From the NCBI GenBank assembly GCA_001970955.1, contig MPUH01001074.1, forward strand, positions 1 to 24,693: a DNA stretch of 24,693 nucleotides, written 5' to 3'. Within the stretch, counting starts at the first letter, position 1. The number at the start of each line of letters is the position of its first letter. Below the pieces are notes generated by a model, which saw only the letters and a list, made by a program, of their open reading frames with translations, was not told where the DNA came from and made no database searches. A program made the position numbers and the translations under genes. Positions 18,543 through 24,693 of the stretch are shown piece after piece. Source of the stretch: Stentor coeruleus (Eukaryota; Ciliophora; Heterotrichea; Heterotrichida; Stentoridae).

Positions 18543-20006
18543 ATGGGCTGTACAATAACTACTAAGTACCGGAAAAAAAGCGAAGAGATTTTTATCAGCA
18601 ACATAAACGAAATAAAAATTGACCCGGGGCTTTTCGTCAATGAAAACAAAAAAAAATTCCAAGATGTGTATCGGGCAGCTCAAAGTCTAAGCACAGGAAT
18701 ATACGGTGAAGTAAAAACATGCTTTCACAGAGAAACAGGGCAAAAACGAGCTGTGAAGATTCTAAAAAAAGATCTCATGCGATCTGAGCTAGAAAAAACT
18801 TTCCTTTTAAAAGAAATCTCAATACTAAAATCCCTTGACCACCCTAACATTATCAGAACATATGAATTTTTCGAAGACTTAAAACACATGTATTTAATAA
18901 TGGAGTACTGTAGTGGTGGGGAACTTTTTACCGAAATCCTCAAAAGGCAAAATTTCTGTGAAGGAGATGCCGCGAAGATATTTTTTCAAATCCTCTCAGC
19001 AGTTTCTTATTTACATTCTAATGGGGTAATCCATGGAGATTTAAGTCCAAAAAACATATTATTAGAAGAAAAAAAAGGCTCACTTAGTATAAAAGTTATA
19101 GATTTTGGCTCAGCGATGTTATCTTCTGAAAAAAACAAAAAACTCCCAAAGAATGGTAAAGCTTATTATTTAGCTCCTGAAGTTTATGATGGGATTTATA
19201 ATGATAAAAGTGATATGTGGAGTTGTGGGATTATACTTTATATTTTATTATGTGGACATCCACCTTTTGATGGAGAAAATGATGAACAGATTATTAGTTT
19301 GGTAAAAAGGTCAAGGGTACAAATGGAAGGAAGGATATGGGAAAAAATATCATCATCAGCTAAAGATTTTATAGAAAAACTTATATGTGGACCTTCTTCA
19401 AGACTTACCGCACAAAATGCTTTAAAACATATGTGGTTTGATACTAAGATAAAATCAGCTATTGAAAAATATCATATTATTGAAGCGATGCAGAATTTAA
19501 GAGAGTTTCATGCACCGAATATACTTAAAGATGCGATTATTACTTTTGTCACTTCACAATATGCTTCGCTTAAAGAAACTAAAGAACTTAGAGAAGTTTT
19601 TCTGAGTCTTGATAAAGATGGGGATGGGAAGATTAGTAAAGAAGAACTACTTGAAGCTTTTAAGAATACTATTGGAGAAATAGAAGAAATCGAAATAGAG
19701 AGGATTATGGGGGAAATCGATTCGGATAATAATGGATTTATTGATTATACTGAGTTTTTGAAAGCGAATATCGATACTAAAAAACTTCTATCAGACCAGA
19801 ACTTAAAATTAGCATTTTCAATATTTGACACAGATGGGAGTGGGAAAATTTCTGCTGAAGAAATCAAGAAAGTTTTCCTGTGTGATCAATCAAGTGATGA
19901 AAATATATGGAAAGAAATTATTAAATCTTTAGATGTAAACGGTGATGGTGAAATTGATTTAGAAGAGTTCAAAGCTCTGGTGAAGTTAAATTATAATTCT
20001 ATGTAA
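18543..20006 (+). CDS. Calcium-dependent protein kinase (CDPK) with an altered catalytic loop
   Basis: Ser/Thr kinase with a C-terminal calmodulin-like domain. The N-terminus MGCTITTK fits myristoylation at Gly2 and palmitoylation at Cys3, so it is probably membrane-bound. Kinase domain about residues 45-300: Gly-rich loop LSTGIYGEV (49-57), Lys72, Glu91, DFG 187-189, APE 211-213, and SDMWSCGIILYILLCGHPPF. The catalytic loop is HGDLSPKN (164-171) instead of HRDLKPEN: Asp166 and Asn171 remain, but Arg165 is Gly and the usual Lys168 is Ser. A junction helix (about 300-345) precedes four canonical EF-hands starting at D357, D393, D429 and D464, each ending in Glu at position 12. Calcium should regulate it; activity may be reduced by the loop changes. 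The stop TAA is 14 bases from the stop of the opposing small gene. Confidence 0.95.
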   Translation: MGCTITTKYRKKSEEIFISNINEIKIDPGLFVNENKKKFQDVYRAAQSLSTGIYGEVKTCFHRETGQKRAVKILKKDLMRSELEKTFLLKEISILKSLDHPNIIRTYEFFEDLKHMYLIMEYCSGGELFTEILKRQNFCEGDAAKIFFQILSAVSYLHSNGVIHGDLSPKNILLEEKKGSLSIKVIDFGSAMLSSEKNKKLPKNGKAYYLAPEVYDGIYNDKSDMWSCGIILYILLCGHPPFDGENDEQIISLVKRSRVQMEGRIWEKISSSAKDFIEKLICGPSSRLTAQNALKHMWFDTKIKSAIEKYHIIEAMQNLREFHAPNILKDAIITFVTSQYASLKETKELREVFLSLDKDGDGKISKEELLEAFKNTIGEIEEIEIERIMGEIDSDNNGFIDYTEFLKANIDTKKLLSDQNLKLAFSIFDTDGSGKISAEEIKKVFLCDQSSDENIWKEIIKSLDVNGDGEIDLEEFKALVKLNYNSM

Positions 20007-20020
20007 GTTATATAATTTGT

Positions 20021-20221
20021 CTAATTTAATGTTTTACCATTGCGATTATTACGCTTTGAGTATTTTAGTTTAGAAAACTCAACAGCTTTTCTCCTATCTA
20101 TAAATCCTCTAAGTAATCCTTGTAAATAAATAATTCTGCTTAGATCTTCTTTATTTGATATTATGGCGCATTCTTCATTATTCCCACGAGAGTCTCTGAA
20201 ACATAAATGACAAGCTCCCAT
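20021..20221 (-). CDS. Small acyl-anchored IQ-motif protein, unknown
   Basis: 66 aa with a proper ATG (20219-20221) and TAG stop. It begins MGACHLCF: Gly2 suits myristoylation and Cys4 and Cys7 palmitoylation. Residues 33-46 (LQGLLRGFIDRRKA) match the IQ pattern (hydrophobic-Q-x3-R-G-x3-R) that binds calmodulin or EF-hand proteins. The C-terminus is basic and polar. It could be a membrane-tethered calmodulin-binding peptide. It faces the CDPK tail to tail with only 14 bases between stop codons, so the two 3' UTRs must overlap. Short length and lack of a known family keep confidence moderate, but codon content, the start context and the two independent motifs argue that it is real. Confidence 0.6.
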   Translation of the reverse strand: MGACHLCFRDSRGNNEECAIISNKEDLSRIIYLQGLLRGFIDRRKAVEFSKLKYSKRNNRNGKTLN

Positions 20222-21790
20222 TGTATTTATTATATAAAGGAAAATATTGTAAAAATGAATGAGATGAGCTTTATTGATAATCCTTGAAATAAATAATAAA
20301 GTCTTAAAAAGTTACTATTTTTAAAGCTAGAATTTTGGAAGAGAATGCTATAGTATAAGAATTAGAGAAATTTTATATATTATGGTAAAATAGTATAGAT
20401 TTTAGACTTAGCTCTATATCTTATAATAAATCATACTATATGCATCCTTCAATTATATCAAAAGTTTTAATTCATATAAATTATTATAAACTATTCATGC
20501 TGTATTCAATACTCCTTCACATAAAAATTGGTTTATAATCTAAAATCCAATCATAAATCTTTAAAAACAATTAGTAATCAAGTTAATCAAAAAATAAACT
20601 TTTCATTACATACAAACTTTCAAATATCCTTTCCAATATTAACTTTCTCTACATATAAAACTTATCATCACTATAAACTTTAAATTCCTAACAGTTTATA
20701 CAATAAAACCTATTTTTATAAGCTTATATTAACTTATCTTTCTTATAATATCATTAAACTTTAAACCTCACAAATAGCTTATATTCTAATACTCATACAC
20801 AAATAATAATAAAAAAATATCAAAATTTTTCCCATTTATCCAATATTTTATAAAATTATCATTTCAAAAAGCTGACTTTTCTATAGATAATATGATATAA
20901 TTTTTAATTATTACGTACCTTTTGTAAAATTCCAAACTTTTTGCAATTGTTGATTATTATAATAGAATTATAAAGCAAGTTTTAAAAAATTTCATAAAGG
21001 AAATCGTAATAATCAAAGAGAAGCAGTAAAGTAATACTAAAAGGATCTTTTTAACATCATATTCTAAAATTCGATAAAAAATAACCCTTTTATACTACTC
21101 AAATATGCAAGTTAGGTAAATTTTAATGAAATATAATCTTTTATGTATGCATTTTGTATTAGATAAAATTTTGAGTTTTTCATTACAAGTTTGTTATTTT
21201 GGTATGTTTTTTCTAATATTTTGTGTGCTAATATGATTTTATGTTTGATTATAGCTTTTAGTATTTTTTTCTTATGATAATCTTATTAGGTCTTAGCACT
21301 ATTGTATATATTTTTTAAAAGATTCTAATATTTTCATATGATGCTTATAGTGAATACTATGCTTTGAAAGTTGAAAGTGGTATACGATTTCACTAAGGCT
21401 TAGGTATAGGGAGATATAAAACTTATTCTAGGTTATTTTATAAATAATTTTTGACATGTATTAAAGAACCTTGATAGCTTTATAGGAGGATTTTATATTG
21501 TGGCAACTAGTGAATATAATTATGTTTTTTATAAACGTAAAAGTCTTATGATAGGGATAAATACTAACCAGAATGCTTGTTAAGAATCATCTTTAAAAAC
21601 TTTGAGTGAATTGGAAAAGCTATACATGTGTTAGCATTCCTATGATGACATGAATATTTTAAAATAATGTTTAATTTATTAAAAAGATAACTCAAAACAA
21701 AGAAGATTCCAATGCTTAAAGCTAAGCTTTAAAGGTTAAATTTAATGTATTAAGTCAAGAAATCATTCTATTTTCACTCAGTCAATATAA

Positions 21791-21955
21791 ATGGCAACTA
21801 ATGGTATCTCTCCAATAGAGGATTCCTCCAAGCATTTTTAAAAAAACTTCGCTAAAAATCTTAGTAGCCTAAGACTGACATCGCAATATAAATACTCATC
21901 TCCTTTCCAATTAAAAAAAAAGTGCTTTCAGAATTATTTTTTTTCTTCTGATTAA
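21791..21955 (+). pseudogene. Broken small ORF or gene remnant
   Basis: ATG 21791 reads MATNGISPIEDSSKHF, then TAA (21839-21841), and the same frame continues KNFAKNLSSLRLTSQYKYSS PFQLKKKC to a TAA at 21953-21955. Amino acid content is unlike the surrounding AT-rich noise. The internal stop sits at a T5A7 run. It may be a decayed gene start, a short regulatory ORF of the PH kinase 212 bases downstream, or chance. Confidence 0.3.
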
Positions 21956-22028
21956 CAGATTAATATATTTTGTATGCTTAGAATAGCTTATTTATAATGT
22001 ATGATAGTATTTTATATATTGCCTATCG

Positions 22029-22046
22029 AGAAAATTTAAATTTTCT
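22029..22046. promoter_or_regulatory. 18-base perfect palindrome upstream of the PH kinase
   Basis: AGAAAATTTAAATTTTCT reads the same on both strands and lies 121 bases before the start codon. It could bind a dimeric factor, although AT-rich DNA yields palindromes by chance. Confidence 0.35.
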
Positions 22047-22130
22047 TCCTTTAAAATACCCGTTATCATTAAATATAAGCATTATCTTGCTGTGGCTCCT
22101 TTTAGAACAGCTTTAATAACAACTGTTAAC

Positions 22131-22144
22131 TAATTACGTAATTA
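22131..22144. promoter_or_regulatory. 14-base perfect palindrome just before the PH kinase start
   Basis: TAATTACGTAATTA, with a central ACGT core like bZIP sites, ends 22 bases before the ATG. Its position suggests the core promoter or the 5' end of the transcript. Confidence 0.4.
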
Positions 22145-22166
22145 AAATTTAGTAATAAATATTAAA

Positions 22167-23441
22167 ATGTCAATATTCCAGTCAGTATACTCTCAGATGT
22201 CTGCCACAAATTCCTTTTGGCAGACCGATGAGTTTTCGCACTATCACACCAAAGGTAAGCCTCACATTTTTGAAGGCTATCTATCGTTTTTCTACAACAA
22301 TGAATGGAAAGAACATCAACTTGTCAAACTAAGTAAAAGCTCAATGTATTTTTCTGAACTACCAGGAGTTTTGGTATCATCAAAAATTAAATGGTGCCTG
22401 GTATCAAGCTTTATAGAAGAAACCAGCTCAAAAACCTTATACGGCTTCACAATAAGCTTAACCACTACAGTCAAGCAGGATTTCTATATAGAAAACTCCG
22501 AAAGTCTTGACCATTGGCTGATGTTTTTAAGCCAAGTATCAATTATGACGACTTTACAAGAAGACTATGTCGTCATAAAAGAAATAGATTCAGGTAAATT
22601 CGGTACAGTTTATTTATGTCAAGACATTAACTATTCTATAACCCACGAGGAATACGCAATGAAAAAAATCCTCAAAAAAGACCTTAAAAACCTCAAATAC
22701 CTCAACCAAATTTTTAATGAAATCGCCATACTCAGAAAACTGGACCATAAAAACATAATAAAACTTTATAAAGTTTATGAAGATGAAAAAAGCATTAGTC
22801 TAATCTTAGAATATGTGCAACATGGAAATATGCTTAAAAGGATTATCAAGAAGAAAAAAATGCAAGAGAAGCAGGTAATGCTTTTTGCTAGAAACCTTTT
22901 TGAAGTCCTTGGGTATATACATTCTAAAGGGATTATACATAGAGACTTAAAGTTAGAGAATATCCTTATGACTTCAAATATTGGGGATTCTGAGTTTAAA
23001 TTAGCGGATTTCGGCTTAGCTTGTTATATTGATAAGTCGCTTAAGAGTAAATCTGGTTCTCCAGGTTATATGGCTCCTGAGATTTTGCGTGGTAGTCCGT
23101 ATAGTACAAAAGTTGATATTTTTAGTGCGGGGATTATAATTTTTATCCTCCTTACAGGGACTTCTCCATTTGTAGCAACTACAACACATAAAATTATTGA
23201 AAAAAACACGAAGTGCAGAATAAACTTCACAGGTAATGAGTGTAAGGGTATGTCAGACCTAGCTGTTGGGTTTGTTATGGAAATTTTGAGGTCAGAACCG
23301 ACTTATAGACCAACTGCTCAGCAAGCTTTGAAGCACCCATGGATTAAATATAAGAAATGTTGTGACTCAGAATTCCCTACTTCGCCATATACAGAAGATA
23401 AGGTAACATTTTCCAAGGTAGCAGATAACGTACTAGTCTAA
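22167..23441 (+). CDS. PH-domain Ser/Thr protein kinase, CAMK-like
   Basis: 424 aa. An N-terminal PH-like domain covers about residues 30-128 (HIFEGYLSFFYNNEW at its first strand, SESLDHWLMFLSQV in its final helix with the conserved Trp) and would bind phosphoinositides or a partner at a membrane. The kinase domain covers about 134-393: Gly loop IDSGKFGTV (140-148), Lys166, Glu185, HRDLKLEN (258-265), DFG (281-283), a short activation segment KSGSPGYMAPE, and TKVDIFSAGIIIFILLTG. All catalytic residues are present, unlike the CDPK nearby. The region after 393 is short, with no EF-hands and no AGC-type hydrophobic tail, so it is not a PKB/PDK1 orthologue despite the PH domain. The start ATG is in an A-rich context and the stop is TAA. 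The substrate is unknown. Confidence 0.93.
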   Translation: MSIFQSVYSQMSATNSFWQTDEFSHYHTKGKPHIFEGYLSFFYNNEWKEHQLVKLSKSSMYFSELPGVLVSSKIKWCLVSSFIEETSSKTLYGFTISLTTTVKQDFYIENSESLDHWLMFLSQVSIMTTLQEDYVVIKEIDSGKFGTVYLCQDINYSITHEEYAMKKILKKDLKNLKYLNQIFNEIAILRKLDHKNIIKLYKVYEDEKSISLILEYVQHGNMLKRIIKKKKMQEKQVMLFARNLFEVLGYIHSKGIIHRDLKLENILMTSNIGDSEFKLADFGLACYIDKSLKSKSGSPGYMAPEILRGSPYSTKVDIFSAGIIIFILLTGTSPFVATTTHKIIEKNTKCRINFTGNECKGMSDLAVGFVMEILRSEPTYRPTAQQALKHPWIKYKKCCDSEFPTSPYTEDKVTFSKVADNVLV

Positions 23442-23811
23442 TAATTTAAAGATAAAAATTAACCACACATGCTGACCTGCCGAGCCAGGTATTTAAATAC
23501 CGAAAAAAAAAGTTTTTTGTAGCTGTATCACTCTCAAGCTTAAATACTTATTTTGTGTTTTTTTGTAAATTTTCTAATACCATCATGTAAATCTGAATTT
23601 TATCAACAACTTCCTACTAATCCACATCTTACCAAAACTAGTATCCCAAACTAAAACACACTTAACTAACTTTATAATCCCTAATAAACTTAAACTAATT
23701 CCTAAACTTATGGTGTCAAAAGCATTTTTTGTGACCTGAAAAATTTTAAAACTTAAAATTTTCAAGCCTTGATCCTGAGGTTTTTTCTTACAGTTTCAAG
23801 GTTTATTATCA
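23442..23811. other. Convergent spacer between PH kinase (+) and small basic protein (-)
   Basis: Contains the GC-rich hairpin and palindrome at 23475-23501. The minus strand is open from about 23765 to 23583 without an ATG (phrases FDTISLGISLSLLG, VLVWDTSFGKMWISRKLL). It lies just downstream of the next minus gene, after a cluster of four stops. It could be a missed 3' exon but no 15-16-base intron joins it. Confidence 0.4.
23475..23501 (+). terminator. Hairpin plus overlapping palindrome after the PH kinase
   Basis: ACCTG-ccgagc-CAGGT (23475-23490) can form a 5-bp stem with a 6-base loop. It overlaps the perfect palindrome GGTATTTAAATACC (23488-23501), which is followed by A9-G-T6. This GC-rich island starts about 33 bases after the kinase stop codon, so it may be a 3' UTR structure linked to 3' end formation. 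The terminator role is inferred. Confidence 0.35.
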
Positions 23812-24075
23812 CTAACTTTTTATTATTGTTGAAAACATATTCAAACTTTGAAGTGAAAAATCTTTGGCTTGAGAAATTTCCAAAATCACATAAAGTTTAA
23901 CTAAAATTTCATAAGTTTTAATAAATTCACTGTGTAGTTTAGTATTTTGAAAATTGAGTATTTTTTTAGATTTGAGAATTTCATTGGGAGTTTTAAAGAG
24001 ATTTTTATTGGGTTTGTGGGTGTTGTTGTTTTGGTGATTTTTTGGCTTGGGGATTTTTCCTTTTTTTTGAGCCAT
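23812..24075 (-). CDS. Small basic protein, unknown; most telomere-proximal gene
   Basis: 87 aa with a clean start (cccatggctc; MAQKKGKIPKPKNH) and a cluster of stops TAG TGA TAA TAA. The first 40 residues are Lys/Asn/Pro-rich and probably disordered. Residues 45-87 can form amphipathic helices (EFIKTYEILVKLYVILEISQ). The upstream 600 bases are G/T-rich on the plus strand, matching the 5' flank pattern of other minus genes, which supports a real transcript. A basic tail plus helices suits an RNA- or chromatin-associated protein, but no family is recognised. Confidence 0.5.
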   Translation of the reverse strand: MAQKKGKIPKPKNHQNNNTHKPNKNLFKTPNEILKSKKILNFQNTKLHSEFIKTYEILVKLYVILEISQAKDFSLQSLNMFSTIIKS

Positions 24076-24675
24076 GGGTTGGGATTTTGGTTAGGATTTA
24101 GTTTGTTGTGAGAAAAATTAGAATAAATAAATTTTTTTGTGTGGATTTGTATGTTTAGAGGATTTTTTGGAGTTTTAAGGTTTTAGATTAAATTACTTGG
24201 TGTTAGGGTGTAAATTTGCTTATTTTTAGTTTTGGTGGGAGAAGATGCTTAGGGTATAAAGGATATTGATGATTATTTATGTTTTTGATAACGAATTGGG
24301 TTATATATAGCAGAAAATACTCACAAAGTATATTCATTTTAGATTTTGTATGTTTATATAATATTAACTTTAGAAAGACTTGGGAATATTTTTCAGTTCA
24401 TATAAAGCTTTTTATTTAATGTGATTAATATATAAATTTTACAATATCAAGTGTTTTATATTATTTATTAACACAAGATTTGAAGAATAACTCTACCTTA
24501 TGGCTTTAAATATAATTGCAAAAATAGTTTTAATAGTATACTATCTTTTAGATAATTTATACTTTATTTTGAGATACCATAAATAAACTTATACACATAA
24601 ATAATTTATTTAATCGCCATCTAGCCACACATCTTAAGTTTTTTATACAATCCCTACAATTTTTAATCATAATAA
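24076..24675. other. Subtelomeric region
   Basis: No ORF. G/T-rich near the gene, then mixed. A 13-base telomere-like stretch (GGTGTTAGGGTGT) lies at 24199-24211. No long subtelomeric repeat is visible, so the last gene starts only about 600 bases from the terminal repeats. Confidence 0.5.
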
Positions 24676-24693
24676 GGGTGTTAGGGTGTTAGG
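24676..24693 (+). repeat. Terminal telomere repeats (GGGTGTTA)n
   Basis: The window ends in two and a quarter perfect 8-base units, GGGTGTTA GGGTGTTA GG. The complement is a permutation of CCCTAACA, the telomere repeat reported for the heterotrich Blepharisma. The G-rich strand runs 5'->3' toward the right edge, the correct polarity for a chromosome end on the right. Confidence 0.8.

Larger units (their letters stand above)
20222..22166. other. 1.9-kb gene-poor region
   Basis: No intact gene. 20440-20860 is A/C-rich and 21120-21560 G/T-rich on the plus strand, a pattern that elsewhere brackets a plus-strand gene. The 260 bases between hold only a short ATG-less frame (near 20940-21030). A broken small ORF lies at 21791-21955. 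The last 140 bases hold two perfect palindromes upstream of the PH kinase. No tRNA, snRNA or snoRNA was recognised. Confidence 0.45.

Noticed and set aside
21640..21875. Box C (ATGATGA) and box D (CTGA) of a snoRNA
   Set aside because: The boxes are about 230 bases apart with no terminal stem, too far for a box C/D snoRNA.
1..24693. CRISPR array, transposon or bacterial operon
   Set aside because: No regular spaced repeats, transposase, terminal inverted repeats or ribosome-binding sites; all genes look like eukaryotic nuclear genes.
1..24693. Alternative ciliate genetic code
   Set aside because: Long conserved frames have no in-frame TAA, TAG or TGA at Gln or Trp positions, and all three serve as terminal stops.

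Overview
The window looks like macronuclear DNA of a heterotrich ciliate close to Stentor. It is AT-rich and its genes are dense, apparently intronless and on both strands. They include typical ciliate and cilium families: a DLEC1/hydin-type ASH-repeat protein, a four-EF-hand calcium-dependent kinase and a cAR-like seven-helix receptor. TAA, TAG and TGA all end reading frames, and no long frame uses TAA/TAG as Gln or TGA as Trp, so the code is standard. That excludes the Tetrahymena/Paramecium code and argues against Blepharisma. The last 18 bases are just over two copies of GGGTGTTA. This is a permutation of the CCCTAACA telomere known from Blepharisma, so the right edge is probably a chromosome end.

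Layout, left to right: 3' flanking DNA with a small coding-like island (1-544); HSD17B10-type dehydrogenase (-); a large ASH-repeat ciliary protein in two same-frame pieces (-); a divergent promoter region; mitochondrial GrpE (+); a convergent spacer; a cAR-like receptor (-); a large F-box/LRR protein (-) split by an assembly join; a four-helix membrane protein (+) with an upstream small ORF; a frameshifted HMG-box remnant (+); a disordered phosphoprotein-like gene (-); a possible nucleotide-cyclase remnant (-); a CDPK (+) facing a 66-aa acyl-anchored IQ-motif protein (-) with 14 bases between stop codons; a 1.9-kb gene-poor stretch; a PH-domain Ser/Thr kinase (+); a small basic protein (-); and the subtelomere.

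Two features shape the reading of this window. First, five single N bases each sit between two copies of the same 46-151 bases. These are unmerged assembly overlaps, not biological repeats. Collapsing them turns apparently broken ORFs into single genes (F-box/LRR about 1117 aa, GrpE 222 aa, the disordered protein 211 aa) and removes false insertions from the dehydrogenase and the ASH protein. Second, non-coding DNA is strand-asymmetric: on the coding strand it is A/C-rich upstream of genes and G/T-rich downstream. The switches match gene orientation and also point to units without an intact ORF, notably the HMG-box remnant at 15.67-15.86 kb and an unexplained stretch near 20.86-21.12 kb.

The genes do not form an operon or a single pathway. 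The clearest local theme is calcium and membrane signalling on the right (CDPK, IQ protein, PH kinase). No mobile element, CRISPR array, rRNA or convincing tRNA was found.
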